A stretch of 64,000 bases of DNA from Paraburkholderia rhynchosiae (GCF_002879865.1 NZ_PNXY01000018.1:1-64000), one strand, 5' to 3'. Shown: positions 44,425 to 54,181, numbered from the stretch's first letter. Translations and numbers: made by a program. The notes: a model not told the origin generated them from the sequence alone.

Positions 44425-45197
44425 TGCGGGCGCGGCTGTGAGCGCTGTTTTTCTCCAAGCCGCGCGAGTTTCAGAAACCGGTAGTACACGGTTTCGGCGT
44501 TGAACATCGCGATCATGAAGCCGGCGCGGCCGTCGAGAAAGCCTCGCCGCAACACGTAGGTTCGCACGAACGCCCAGGCGCCGCGGCCAAGCGCCTTGCC
44601 GAAGCTGCCGCGTTGGCCTGCCGCATGCCGCTGTTGCGCGCCGGCGGTCGAATAGGCGTCGAGCTTGCGTAACACGCCCTCGAAGTTCTCGTACGAGTAG
44701 TGCATCAACTTGCCGGCGAGGCGCTGCGCCGGTGTGTCGAACACGAGACGTTCGTGAACGAGGTCGTTGGAGAAACGCGCGGCGCCGCGTTTGAAGAGGC
44801 GCGGAATCCAGTCCGGATACCAGCCGCTGTGATGAATCCAGTGGCCGCAAAAGCTCGATAGACGGTCTACCGCGTACACGTCGGCAGTGGGCGAGGCGAG
44901 CGCCGCGCGAATCGCGGAGGCGAGTTCCGGCGAGACGATTTCGTCGGCGTCGAGCGAGAGAATCCACGTGGTGGCGAGTGCGTCGACCGCGCGGTTTTTT
45001 TGCGGGCCGAAGCCCGGCCAGTCGGTCTGTTCGATCACTCGGGCGCCGTGTGCGCGGGCGATATCGGCGCTGCCGTCGGTGCTGCCGCCGTCAATCACGA
45101 CGATCTGGTCGGCAAAGGCCACGGACTGCAGACATTCGGTCAGCCGCGCCGCCGCGTTTTTGGTGATGATGGCGACGCCGAGGGTGGGTTCTTGCAT
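44418..45197 (-). CDS. GT2 glycosyltransferase (WaaE/KdtX-like, LPS core)
   Basis: A 259-residue inverting GT-A fold enzyme with LGVAIITKNAAARLTECLQS at the start, VVIDGGSTDGS, WILSLDADEIVSPEL (metal-binding DxD-type) and HHSGWYPDWIPRLFKRGAARF. It resembles WaaE/KdtX beta-1,4-glucosyltransferases of the LPS inner core, acting at the cytoplasmic face. The start at 45197 avoids a non-family extension. It is divergent from msbA, which carries the finished lipid A-core across the membrane. Confidence 0.87.
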   Translation of the reverse strand: MQEPTLGVAIITKNAAARLTECLQSVAFADQIVVIDGGSTDGSADIARAHGARVIEQTDWPGFGPQKNRAVDALATTWILSLDADEIVSPELASAIRAALASPTADVYAVDRLSSFCGHWIHHSGWYPDWIPRLFKRGAARFSNDLVHERLVFDTPAQRLAGKLMHYSYENFEGVLRKLDAYSTAGAQQRHAAGQRGSFGKALGRGAWAFVRTYVLRRGFLDGRAGFMIAMFNAETVYYRFLKLARLGEKQRSQPRPHQ

Positions 45198-45459
45198 ACC
45201 TGAATTGCCTGATTGCGGAATGGCCTGGAGGCGGAATGACGGAACAGATTGAGCAACGAAGCGCGATGAAGCGCAACGAGTCGCGCAAGTATACACAGCC
45301 CGTTCGATTCTTCCGTAACCACCAAACGCCGCCTCAAACGTCGCGCGAAAACGTCAGCCGACCGTCAACCCCAACCGTTTACAATGCTTCTTTTCGACTT
45401 TCGCGCGGCGGGCAACGGGTTGCCAGCGCGAATCTCGTCCCGCATTCCCAGAGGATTCC

Positions 45460-47268
45460 TTGAGCGCGAAGCCAACGTTAAGCAAACCCATAGGTTCAGG
45501 TGAGGCGTCGTCGCCTGCCGTCGTTTTCCGGCGGCTGTGGCCGTTCATCAAGCCGCTGCTTTGGGTCGTCATCGGGGCGATCGTCGCAATGGCGGTGAGC
45601 GCCGGCACCGACGCGGCAATCCCCGCGCTGCTCAAGCCGCTGCTCGACAAAGGTTTCGGCGCGCATGCCAGCGACAATGCCAGGTGGTTCGTGCCCGTCG
45701 CCGTGATCGGCCTCGCGCTGATCCGCGGTGTCTCGCAATACGCGTCCGGCTATCTGCTCGCGTACGTGTCGAACAAGATTCTGCTCGAACTGCGCCTGAA
45801 GATGTTCAACCGCATGATCCACACGAGCGTCGCGTTTTTTCAGCGCGAAACCGCGAGCACGGTGATCAACGCGATCGTTTTCGAGGTCAACCAGATTCTC
45901 AACGTGCTGCTGAGCGTGATGGTGACGCTGGTGCGCGACTCGCTTACCGTGCTCTTTCTGCTCGGGTATCTGTTTTATCTGAACTGGCGTCTGACGCTGA
46001 TCGTCGCCGTGTTGCTGCCGGGCATCGGCTGGCTGGTCGGCAAGATCAATCGCCGCCTGCGACGGTTAAATCGCGAGCATCAACTGCTCACCAACGAGCT
46101 TTCCTATATCGTCGAAGAGACGGTGGGCGGCTATAAGGTCGTCAAGGTGCATAACGGCGAGCAGTATGAGATTGACCGCTTTACGTCGATGAGCAAACGC
46201 CTGCGCGGCTACGCGATGCGCATGACGGTCTCCGGCGGGCTCGCTCAACCGTTGACGCAGTTTCTTGCGTCGATAGCGCTCGCCGTCGTGATCACGATCG
46301 CGGTGGTGCAGTCGTCGTCGGATCAGACCACAGTCGGCGGCTTTGTCGCCTTCGTCACGTCGATGCTGCTGATCATCTCGCCGCTCAAGCATCTGATGGA
46401 CGTGAACCAGCCGCTGCAGCGCGGCATGACGGCGGCCGAATTGATTTTCGGTCTGATCGACGAGCCGGCGGAGCCCGCGGGCGGCGGCAAACCGCTCGAG
46501 CGCGCTCGGGGCGAGGTGGAGTTCCGCAACGTCTCGTTCATGTACAGCACCAACGCCACCCATAACCGCCACACGCTGAACCAGGTGTCGTTCAAGGTCG
46601 CGCCGGGCGAAATGGTCGCGCTCGCGGGGCCGTCCGGCAGCGGCAAGACGACGCTGGTGAATCTGCTGCCGCGTTTTTTCGATCCGACCGGCGGCGAGAT
46701 TCTCGTCGACGGCGTCGCGCTCACCGAATACGACCTGCACGCGCTGCGCAGCCAGATCGCGATGGTGAGCCAGGACGTTGTGCTGTTCAACGACACCGTG
46801 GCCAACAACGTCGCGTACGGCCAGACCGCCGACCGTGACAAGGTCAAGGCCGCGCTGCGGGCAGCTAACCTGTGGGACACGGTCGAGGCCATGCCAAACG
46901 GCATCGACACGCTGGTGGGCGACAACGGCATGATGCTGTCGGGCGGCCAGCGGCAGCGCCTCGCGATTGCGCGTGCAATCTACAAGGACGCGCCGATCCT
47001 GATTCTCGACGAAGCCACGTCCGCGCTGGATTCGGAGTCCGAGCGCCACGTCCAGTCCGCGCTCGAAACGCTGATGAAGGGCCGCACGACGCTCGTCATC
47101 GCGCACCGTCTGTCGACTATCGAGCGCGCCGACCGGATTCTGGTGATGGAGGCAGGGCGTATCGCCGAGCGCGGCAGCCACCGCGAACTGTTGGCGCAAA
47201 ACGGCCTGTACGCGCATCTGCACCGCATCCAGTTCCAGCAGAACGCGCCTGAGCGGGCCGCGTCTTGA
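45460..47268 (+). CDS. msbA: Lipid A-core export ABC transporter MsbA
   Basis: A 602-residue ABC half-transporter. Six membrane helices (residues 25-310) precede an ATPase domain with Walker A GPSGSGKTT, signature LSGGQRQRLAIARAIYKDAP, Walker B ILILDEATSALD and the H-loop IAHRLST. MsbA flips lipid A-core from the inner to the outer leaflet of the inner membrane. Translation probably starts at TTG 45460: AGAGG is 5 bp upstream and no ATG occurs until the first helix. A -10-like TACAAT lies at 45380-45385. A terminator follows. Confidence 0.93.
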   Translation: MSAKPTLSKPIGSGEASSPAVVFRRLWPFIKPLLWVVIGAIVAMAVSAGTDAAIPALLKPLLDKGFGAHASDNARWFVPVAVIGLALIRGVSQYASGYLLAYVSNKILLELRLKMFNRMIHTSVAFFQRETASTVINAIVFEVNQILNVLLSVMVTLVRDSLTVLFLLGYLFYLNWRLTLIVAVLLPGIGWLVGKINRRLRRLNREHQLLTNELSYIVEETVGGYKVVKVHNGEQYEIDRFTSMSKRLRGYAMRMTVSGGLAQPLTQFLASIALAVVITIAVVQSSSDQTTVGGFVAFVTSMLLIISPLKHLMDVNQPLQRGMTAAELIFGLIDEPAEPAGGGKPLERARGEVEFRNVSFMYSTNATHNRHTLNQVSFKVAPGEMVALAGPSGSGKTTLVNLLPRFFDPTGGEILVDGVALTEYDLHALRSQIAMVSQDVVLFNDTVANNVAYGQTADRDKVKAALRAANLWDTVEAMPNGIDTLVGDNGMMLSGGQRQRLAIARAIYKDAPILILDEATSALDSESERHVQSALETLMKGRTTLVIAHRLSTIERADRILVMEAGRIAERGSHRELLAQNGLYAHLHRIQFQQNAPERAAS

Positions 47269-47578
47269 GCATTGCCCGAAGGACGGGCGGGCGTGCCGCG
47301 CCCGTCTCGCCGGCTTCCGGGAATCATTCCGGTAAATTGGCCGTTTGAGCGTCATCAAACGCCGCAATCGCCCCGGAGACGGGCGCAGGCGGCTTTTTTT
47401 GCGGCCAGTCCATATGCCGTTCGCATCGAACTTCCTTACCAAGGCTTGTCAGACCGTCCTTTAGTCGGTTTTTGAGGACAGTGTTGTGTTTTCGACGCAT
47501 TTTGTTTGCGCTTTTCTCACACCGACCGCATTCTGACGGCCTGCCGACCGTCCCGCGCCGCCGGAGATCCCCTTTTAC
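47269..47578. other. Intergenic region after msbA
   Basis: It begins with the msbA terminator region and then holds no supported gene until the GT2 start at 47579. It presumably includes the promoter of that gene. Confidence 0.5.
47361..47400 (+). terminator. Rho-independent terminator after msbA
   Basis: GCCGC (47361-47365) pairs with GCGGC (47389-47393), with an inner CGCCC/GGGCG stem, followed at once by seven T (47394-47400). Confidence 0.85.
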
Positions 47579-48637
47579 ATGCATCACGACGACACCCTTG
47601 GCGAACCGCTGGTTTCAATTGCGCTCGCCACCTACAACGGCCACACCTATCTGCCGGAGCTTCTCGCTTCGCTGGAGGCGCAAAGCTGGCCGAATCTCGA
47701 AGTGGTGGTGTCCGACGACGCTTCCACCGACGGCACGCCCGAACTGCTGGCCACATACTCCGGACGCTTTCCGGTCCGGCTGGTGGCAAGCGGCGAACGC
47801 GTCGGCATCGTGCGCAATTTCGAGCGGGCGCTGGCGGGCTGCCGCGGCGAGTACATCGCGCTCGCCGATCAGGACGACGTGTGGGCGCCGGAAAAACTCA
47901 CGGATCTGATGCGCGAACTGCGGCAAGTGGAGCAGGCGAAGGGGCGGAACACGCCCGCGCTGGCCTTTTGCGATATCGAACTGGTGGACGCGACGCTGTG
48001 CTGTTTGTCGAAGTCGCTCTTCGACATCACCGCGAAGTCGTGTCGCGCCGAGCGCCTGCGGGATTTCCTGCTGAGCAACCACGTACCGGGCTGTGCGATG
48101 CTCGTGAACCGCGCGACGCTCGATCGCGCGTTGCCGTTTCCGGCAGGTATCGTGATGCATGACTGGTGGCTCTCGATGGTCGTTGCGTCGTTCGGCGAGA
48201 TTCGTCACGTGGCGGCGCCTCATCTGAAATATCGGCAGCACGAGAGCAACGCGGTGGGCGCGAGCGCGACCAACCGGCGGCCGACCAGCGCCGCGCGCGG
48301 CGAATGCGGCGCCGCCGCAGCCGAGCGGCGGGGCGCCAGCAGGCGCCGTCAGATCGACGGTATCGCGGATCAGGTCCGCCTGTTTGCGCGCCGTTTCGGC
48401 GCGGAACTGCCGGCCGAGGCGCGCGAAGACATGAACGCCTTTTCTCGCGGCATCGCAAATTGGCGCGGCGCAGTCGAATTTGTGATGATCAGCCATACCG
48501 GCGAGACCTTCGTGCGCGCGTTGAAGATGATGCGGCGCTTGCGCAAAAGCGTGCTCAGCTTCGGCGTGGACGCGCGTTGTCCGCCATTCGGCCAGCGGCT
48601 GCGCCGCCGCCGCAGCGCGCGTGGCAGTATGTCTTGA
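47579..48637 (+). CDS. GT2 family glycosyltransferase
   Basis: A 352-residue GT-A enzyme: PLVSIALATYNGHTYLPELLASL, VVVSDDASTDGTPELL, YIALADQDDVWAPEKL and CAMLVNRATLDRALPFP plus MHDWWLSMVVAS. These are the rhamnosyl/galactosyltransferase-like signatures of O-antigen assembly (WbbL/RfbF type). The last about 100 residues are Arg/Ala-rich. Placed after msbA's terminator, so it has its own promoter. Sugar and linkage are unknown. Confidence 0.87.
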   Translation: MHHDDTLGEPLVSIALATYNGHTYLPELLASLEAQSWPNLEVVVSDDASTDGTPELLATYSGRFPVRLVASGERVGIVRNFERALAGCRGEYIALADQDDVWAPEKLTDLMRELRQVEQAKGRNTPALAFCDIELVDATLCCLSKSLFDITAKSCRAERLRDFLLSNHVPGCAMLVNRATLDRALPFPAGIVMHDWWLSMVVASFGEIRHVAAPHLKYRQHESNAVGASATNRRPTSAARGECGAAAAERRGASRRRQIDGIADQVRLFARRFGAELPAEAREDMNAFSRGIANWRGAVEFVMISHTGETFVRALKMMRRLRKSVLSFGVDARCPPFGQRLRRRRSARGSMS

Positions 48638-48787
48638 GGTTTTGTAAGCGCCTCTGAAGGCTTGTAGCTAAAGGCTCGTAGCGCCGTTTCCCGGCCATGG
48701 CTGACGCTCTGCCGTCTCGCTCCTACGCCGTTGGCCGTAGACTCCGGCACCATAAATCGACACAGGCCCTCCCGCGCTTTGGGGGCT

Positions 48788-49813
48788 TCAACTGCGGTTC
48801 CTTCGCAACGTCCGCTTCACCCACAAACCCGGTGCATAGACCGCCGGACAGCTTGCGTACAGAAACATCCGAATCCGCAGCCCCAACTTCACACCTGCAC
48901 TGCGCGCGAGCAACCCGGCACGCGCCGCGAGGCTCCGGGCCTCGAACATGGCGTGGATGAACTGTTCGCGGGCGAGCTTGGGCGCCATCGCCGCACGCAT
49001 CCGTTCTCCGACGCCGGCAATGTCTGCGTCCCGCTGCAACTGCGCGAGTTCCGCGAGCCCATAACGGTTGCTTTGACGCATGCGGGCGATCAACTCGTCC
49101 ACCGATCCATAACGCCGTTTGCGCGAAAGTCCGCCGCGCCGGTAGCGCACCAGCGGCTCGCGCAGGGTCACGGCGCCGCCCGACAGAATCGCGCGCAGCA
49201 CCATGATCTGATCTTCGGCGGCAGCGCCTGGCAGCATCGGCCCGAAGCGTTCGAACAGACGCCGCGACCACGTATGCGCCGCGCCGACGAGCCAGGGGCG
49301 TGCGTTCAGCCAGTCGTCGAAGCTGCGATAGCGGTCCAGTTCCGTCGGGCTCACGCGCTCATGCACGTGGCCGGCTTCGTCCATGTCAGCGAGATCCGCG
49401 GCGATCAGGTCCGGGCGCCGATCGTGCGCAAGCCAGAAATCGACGACCCGCTCACAGCGATCCGGCGTCGAGATGTCGTCGCCGGCGGCAACGAACAGCA
49501 ACTCTCCGTTAGCCATCTGCGCGAGTTGCGACAGGTGCGCGCTGATGCCCTGGTTGGCCGCGTTGTGTCGCACCACCACGCGATGCGCTCCGTTGTAGCC
49601 CGCCACGGCTGCTTCGATCGCGGCGAAGGTCGCATCGCTGGATGCGTCGTCGGAAACGATGATTTCGAGCGGCTGATAGGTCTGCGCGAGCGCGCCTTGC
49701 ACGGCATCGGCGATTTGCTGTTGCTGGTTGTAGGCGATCAGCAGAATCGACACGAGCGGGCGTTCCGCGGCCAGTGCGGCGGTGGGGGATTGAGGCGACA
49801 GGCTATCGGTCAT
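48788..49813 (-). CDS. GT2 family glycosyltransferase
   Basis: A 341-residue GT-A enzyme with PLVSILLIAYNQQQQIADAV, EIIVSDDASSDATFAAIEAA, GELLFVAAGDDISTPDRCERV (metal-binding region) and a C-terminal basic tail. The start at 49813 is a family-like opening; an extension to 49891 would overlap the divergent GT4 gene. It shares an intergenic region of only 57 bp (or 156 bp) with that gene. Substrate unknown; part of the LPS cluster. Confidence 0.86.
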   Translation of the reverse strand: MTDSLSPQSPTAALAAERPLVSILLIAYNQQQQIADAVQGALAQTYQPLEIIVSDDASSDATFAAIEAAVAGYNGAHRVVVRHNAANQGISAHLSQLAQMANGELLFVAAGDDISTPDRCERVVDFWLAHDRRPDLIAADLADMDEAGHVHERVSPTELDRYRSFDDWLNARPWLVGAAHTWSRRLFERFGPMLPGAAAEDQIMVLRAILSGGAVTLREPLVRYRRGGLSRKRRYGSVDELIARMRQSNRYGLAELAQLQRDADIAGVGERMRAAMAPKLAREQFIHAMFEARSLAARAGLLARSAGVKLGLRIRMFLYASCPAVYAPGLWVKRTLRRNRS

Positions 49814-49870
49814 GAAGTCGGCAAGGGTGCAGTTGGGCTTGATTTTAATCGGTGACGCGGTGGCTGCGTC

Positions 49871-51049
49871 ATGTCGGGCTTCCCGACGCATCCTTTACAA
49901 TTGCCGCTGCCCCGAAAACCGGCGCGCGCGGCGCTCCTGCCGCAGCTGCGTTTCACCGAGACCCGATCCTTGTCTGAGCCGACTCGCCCAACACTCACCG
50001 ACATCGCGCTGACCGCGCAGGCGCTGAAAAACAGCGGCGGCGCCGAACGCTACACGCGCGACGTGATCGCCGGTTTGCATCGGATGGGTTTGCGACCCAC
50101 ACTGTTCGCCCGCGAAATCGACCGCGCGCTGCCCGAGGCGGCATGGGTCGACGCGCAGCCGCTGAACGTGCGTTGGGTCCCGCGCAAGCTGCGCAATCTC
50201 GCGTTCGACTGGCGTCTGAAACAGCGCTTGAAGCGGCGCCGTCCCGCGTGCGTTTTTTCGATCAATCACTCGACGCATGCCGACGTCGCGTTGTGCGGCG
50301 GCACGCATCCGGGTTCGCTGGAAGCGGCCGGCCGCGCTGCGCGCCGCAGCGACGAATGGCAGATCGAGCTTGAGCGGCGCGTTTACACGCAGGCGCGCTC
50401 GATCGTCGCGCATTCGCAATTGATGAGCCGCGAGTTGCAGCGCTTTTACGGCGTGCCGGCCGAACGTATCGACGTGATCTATCCGCCGGTCGACACCGCG
50501 CGCTTCCAGCCGCTTTCCGAAGAGGCACGCGCGGCCGTGCGTCATCACTTCCATTTGCCCGAAGACCGCGTGATCTTCGTGTTCTCGTCGACGAGCCACG
50601 AGCGCAAAGGCTATCCGCTGCTAGAAGCGTTTTTCGCGCAGACTACGCTGCCGGTGTGCCTTGTTGTCGCCGGTCGGCCGGTGCCGAAAACCGGCGAGAC
50701 GATTCGCTATGTCGGGTACTGCAACGAGATCGAGAAACTGTTCGCCGCGGCGGATTTCACCGTGGTTGCGTCGGCGTACGAACCGTTCGGACTCGTGGGC
50801 GTCGAGTCGGTCATGTGCGGCACGCCGCTCGTGATCGCCGACAACGTCGGTTCGGCGGAGACCGTGACGGGCGCCGCGAAGATCGAATTCTCGCGCCAGT
50901 CGGCGGGAACCTTCGAGCGCGCGATTCATGAGGCGGTCGAACGTGTGCAGCAGGGCGGCGCGAGGATCGCCGATCCGCTGGCGAGCCTCGTCTACGACCC
51001 GGGCGTCGATGCCCACGTCGCCGCGCTTTTTGCGCTATTTACGCGCTGA
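49871..51049 (+). CDS. GT4 family glycosyltransferase (WaaG-like)
   Basis: A GT-B enzyme of up to 392 residues. NSGGAERYTRDVIAGLHRMG is the acceptor-side loop, VDTARFQPLSEEAR the interdomain stretch and SAYEPFGLVGVESVMCGTPL the donor-side E-x7-E motif. It resembles WaaG/RfaG core glucosyltransferases and related mannosyltransferases. The start is uncertain: ATG 49871 gives a Pro/Arg-rich lead, and a TACAAT -10-like box lies inside it (49896-49901), so TTG 49970 (360 residues, SEPTRPTLTDIALTAQ) may be the true start. The 3' end overlaps the opposite O-antigen ligase gene by 15 bp. Confidence 0.85.
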   Translation: MSGFPTHPLQLPLPRKPARAALLPQLRFTETRSLSEPTRPTLTDIALTAQALKNSGGAERYTRDVIAGLHRMGLRPTLFAREIDRALPEAAWVDAQPLNVRWVPRKLRNLAFDWRLKQRLKRRRPACVFSINHSTHADVALCGGTHPGSLEAAGRAARRSDEWQIELERRVYTQARSIVAHSQLMSRELQRFYGVPAERIDVIYPPVDTARFQPLSEEARAAVRHHFHLPEDRVIFVFSSTSHERKGYPLLEAFFAQTTLPVCLVVAGRPVPKTGETIRYVGYCNEIEKLFAAADFTVVASAYEPFGLVGVESVMCGTPLVIADNVGSAETVTGAAKIEFSRQSAGTFERAIHEAVERVQQGGARIADPLASLVYDPGVDAHVAALFALFTR

Positions 51050-52420
51050 ATCTCGCACGGACATTCGCACGGACATTCGCACCGCATCCGTCGCCTCGGA
51101 AGAGCCAGTGCCGGCCTCGCGCAGTTCGCGCTGGCGCGCGTCGATCACGGCGAGGAAGGTCGCGACCAGCAGCGCGAGCAGCACGGTAACCATGATTGGC
51201 ACGAGGACGTCGATAGTCAGCCCGAAGATGACCGTGCTCGTCGCGACCGCGAGTCCGGCGTACGAGGCGGCGCGGATCGTCGCATCGCCCGAGCGCCGGT
51301 AACGCCAGAAGTAGACCGAGCATCCGTAGTAAAAGAGCAGCAGGCATGCCACGCCAATCCCGCCCATTTCGGCGAGCGTCGAGAAAAAGTCGCTATGCGC
51401 GCGCTCGTTGACGATCTCGCTCTTCACTTCGCCGTGTTTGGCCATCACACCGAGTTCGTCCACGAGGTGCCCCTTGCCGACGCCGTAGACCGGGTGATGC
51501 GTGAAGATCAGCCGCGACGCGTTCCACAACTGGAGGCGCAGGCCGACCGAGGTGTAATCCTCGCCTTGATGCAGCATCGAAAAATCGGTTGTTGCTTCGC
51601 TGATGCGTTTGTGAATGCGCTCCGTCGAAAGAAGCACGCCAGCCGCAATCAGGATTGCGACGGTGGCTACCAGCAGGCGCTTCTTGTGCCCGAACCACTG
51701 ATACTGCATGCCGAGCAGCACCACGAACACGGGCACCGCCAGCCAGCCGCCGCGCGTGCCCGACAGATACGACGCGTAGCCGCCCGCTGCCAGAGCCAGC
51801 AGGCGCACGCCGGCGACGCGCCAGTCCCGCGGACCGTCCCAGCCGAGCGTGAACACCGACAAAAAGGCCAGCAGCAGCGCCGTGTCGCCAAACGGAATCG
51901 CGTTCGTATACGAGTTGTTCAGACGATTGGCATCGGTCCAGCCGCCGGCAGGCTGATCGACGAGCGCCCAGACGCCCACGGCGAGCGCGCCGGCTGCACA
52001 GCCCCAGCCGATCATCCGCAGATGCCGCGACGGCAGTTGCCGCAAAAGCAGGAAGATGGGCAGCGCCAGCACGAAGCGCGACAGCGCGTCGAACTGTCTT
52101 GGCAGCCAGTAGCCGAACAGCAGTTGCTGAACGCCGATTCCCACGACAAACGCCAGCATGCCGACCGTGAACCAACGGTAGGTGCGCAAGCCGGAAAAAT
52201 AGCCCGGCATACGGCGATTTGCGACGGCGGCGCCCAGCGCCAGGGCAAAAATCGCGAAGAAGCAGTAACCCGTGCCGCCGCGCCACACGAGATTGACCGC
52301 GGGCGCGAGAAACAGCAGGGCGGCGGTGAGCCAGACCAGACTGGGTGCAAAAATCATAGGGCGACTGTTTGTATTAACACTACCGTTCCGGGTGGAACTG
52401 CGAAGGGCCGGATCCATCAT
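51035..52420 (-). CDS. O-antigen ligase family (WaaL/Wzy_C) membrane protein
   Basis: A 461-residue protein with about ten membrane helices and the large periplasmic loop of the Wzy_C domain. Within it, LSGTRGGWLAVPVFVVLLG and LWNASRLIFTHHPVYGVGKGHL with ERAHSDFFSTLAEMGGIG hold the Arg and His residues conserved in O-antigen ligases, which join O-polysaccharide to lipid A-core in the periplasm. It could instead be a polymerase; the two are hard to tell by sequence. A duplicated 12-bp unit (51059-51082) encodes a repeated RMSV near the C-terminus. Start could also be Met22. Confidence 0.85.
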   Translation of the reverse strand: MMDPALRSSTRNGSVNTNSRPMIFAPSLVWLTAALLFLAPAVNLVWRGGTGYCFFAIFALALGAAVANRRMPGYFSGLRTYRWFTVGMLAFVVGIGVQQLLFGYWLPRQFDALSRFVLALPIFLLLRQLPSRHLRMIGWGCAAGALAVGVWALVDQPAGGWTDANRLNNSYTNAIPFGDTALLLAFLSVFTLGWDGPRDWRVAGVRLLALAAGGYASYLSGTRGGWLAVPVFVVLLGMQYQWFGHKKRLLVATVAILIAAGVLLSTERIHKRISEATTDFSMLHQGEDYTSVGLRLQLWNASRLIFTHHPVYGVGKGHLVDELGVMAKHGEVKSEIVNERAHSDFFSTLAEMGGIGVACLLLFYYGCSVYFWRYRRSGDATIRAASYAGLAVATSTVIFGLTIDVLVPIMVTVLLALLVATFLAVIDARQRELREAGTGSSEATDAVRMSVRMSVRDSARK

Positions 52421-52686
52421 TGCGTTTTTTAAGACGGTAGGGCGATCGCGATTATAACCGTCCCCTGCCTTGCAAAATGCTTGCTAGCGCACTCGTTAAG
52501 AACCTGTGCACGACGTGGTGCACGATGCTGGCGCATGGACCCGCCGGCCGCCCCCGGCGCGCGCATACGCAGCCGGCGCGGCGCCCCATTTGTCGTGCGG
52601 ACCGGAGTGAGCGGTACAATCCCCGCCAAACTCATGGCCGGCGCGCGTGCAGAACCGCGCCCGCACCGGCTCAACGGACCGAATCG

Positions 52687-53532
52687 ATGTTCTCAATCAT
52701 CATCCCGACCTGGAACAACCTGCCCTACTTGCGCCTCGTGATCGAGAGCCTGCGGCGTCATTCGACGCACCAGCATCAGATCATCGTGCACGTCAACGAC
52801 GGCTCGGACGGCACCTTGGCCTGGGTGCGCGACGAGGGGCTCGAACACACGGCGTCGCCGGGCAACATCGGTATCTGTCACGCGGTCAATATTGCGGCGG
52901 CGCGCGCCACACGGGACTACATCGTCTACATGAACGACGACATGTACTGCTGCCCCGGCTGGGACGACGCGCTCGTCAAACGCCTTGCGCAGATGCCCGC
53001 CGACAATCTGTTCATGCTGTCAGGCACGATGGTCGAACCGGTCAACTCCGGCAATCCTTGCGTGGTCGTGCAGAACTTTGGTGGCGACGTCGAGAGTTTT
53101 CGGGCGGAGGAACTGGTCGCCGCTACACCGAGGCTCGTGCGCGCGGACTGGCGCGGCGCGACGTGGCCGCCCACGCTCGTGCATCGCGACTGGTGGCACA
53201 AGCTCGGCGGCTATAGCAGCGAACTGAGCCCCGGCATGAGCAGCGACAACGATTTTTCGATGAAATTATGGGACGCCGGTTGCCGCGTGTTCCTCGGCGT
53301 CGGCGACAGCCTCGTTTATCACTTCCAGCAGAAGAGCACGGGCAAGGTCGTGAAGAACGACGGGCGCCGTCAGTTCCTCAACAAGTGGGGCATGACGCAA
53401 GCCACCTTCGACCGCTTTTACTTGCGGCGCGGCACGGCCGTGGAAGGCGGGCCGGCGGTCGGCGACCCGCCGCGCACCGGCCGTTTGCGGCGCGCGCTGC
53501 TCAAGTCTCGCATCAAGCGGGCGTTGGGCTGA
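52687..53532 (+). CDS. GT2 family glycosyltransferase
   Basis: A 281-residue GT-A enzyme starting FSIIIPTWNNLPYLRLVIESL, with IIVHVNDGSDGTLAWV, DYIVYMNDDMYCCPGWDD (donor/metal site) and HRDWWHKLGGYSSELSPGMSSDNDFSMKLWDAG, where the catalytic-base region lies. This is typical of LPS or capsule glycosyltransferases acting on the cytosolic side. ATG 52687 starts exactly at the fold. It closes the surface-polysaccharide cluster and is divergent from the ligase gene across 266 bp. Confidence 0.87.
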   Translation: MFSIIIPTWNNLPYLRLVIESLRRHSTHQHQIIVHVNDGSDGTLAWVRDEGLEHTASPGNIGICHAVNIAAARATRDYIVYMNDDMYCCPGWDDALVKRLAQMPADNLFMLSGTMVEPVNSGNPCVVVQNFGGDVESFRAEELVAATPRLVRADWRGATWPPTLVHRDWWHKLGGYSSELSPGMSSDNDFSMKLWDAGCRVFLGVGDSLVYHFQQKSTGKVVKNDGRRQFLNKWGMTQATFDRFYLRRGTAVEGGPAVGDPPRTGRLRRALLKSRIKRALG

Positions 53533-53571
53533 CGCGTGCCTGCATGATGCGTAAGCGCCGACGCTCAGGCA

Positions 53572-53892
53572 TCAAACACCGCCTGTGACGAGCGGCAGCA
53601 CGGTCAGATCCGGATGCGTGCCCTCGACGATGCTGCGGCCCACATGCACGCCTTCGTAAAGCGCATCTTCCTCGCTTGCGAAGCTTTCCTCGCCGTCCGC
53701 ATGAAACGGCACGGCATGTCCGGGAATCGTCGGGTCGGCGCCAGGATGACAAACGTAGCCCACATACGTGTAGCGGTTATCCGCCGCGTTCGACGCATTC
53801 GTTTCGCCCGGCGCATTTTTCACAAAGGGCGCCACGTGAATCTCGAAGCCCTCGTATTCAACCGTTTGCCAGGGTGCGGTTTCGTCGGCCAT
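53572..53892 (-). CDS. Conserved-looking hypothetical protein (106 residues)
   Basis: I do not recognise the family. The protein is acidic and soluble with no signal or membrane helix: WQTVEYEGFEIHVAPFVKN at the start and YTYVGYVCHPGADPTIPGH with FASEEDALYEGVHVGRSIVEG. Its ATG has a strong ribosome site (GGAGGCGGCT). Balanced composition supports a real gene. It is convergent with the last glycosyltransferase and divergent from rdgC; neither explains it. Confidence 0.75.
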   Translation of the reverse strand: MADETAPWQTVEYEGFEIHVAPFVKNAPGETNASNAADNRYTYVGYVCHPGADPTIPGHAVPFHADGEESFASEEDALYEGVHVGRSIVEGTHPDLTVLPLVTGGV

Positions 53893-54181
53893 AGCCGCCT
53901 CCGTCTTTGTCGCGCATATCGAAAAGTCTAGGTGATTTCATCGCGAAACGCGCTCGTGAACGGATGCGGCAAAACCACTACGGCCGCGTTCGATCAAGGG
54001 TCTCCCGTTCAAACGATTCTCCGGCTCCGTTTGAAAATGAACCGTGCGATGACAGCGCCTTGCGAAGTTTCCAACTTTGGTTTCCACAACATCTGGCGGA
54101 CATCGGCCGATTGGCGTAAGCCGTCGCACGATTCGCGCTGTCATATAGAATGACGCGCTTTGCCCGTGAGACACCTCGCCC

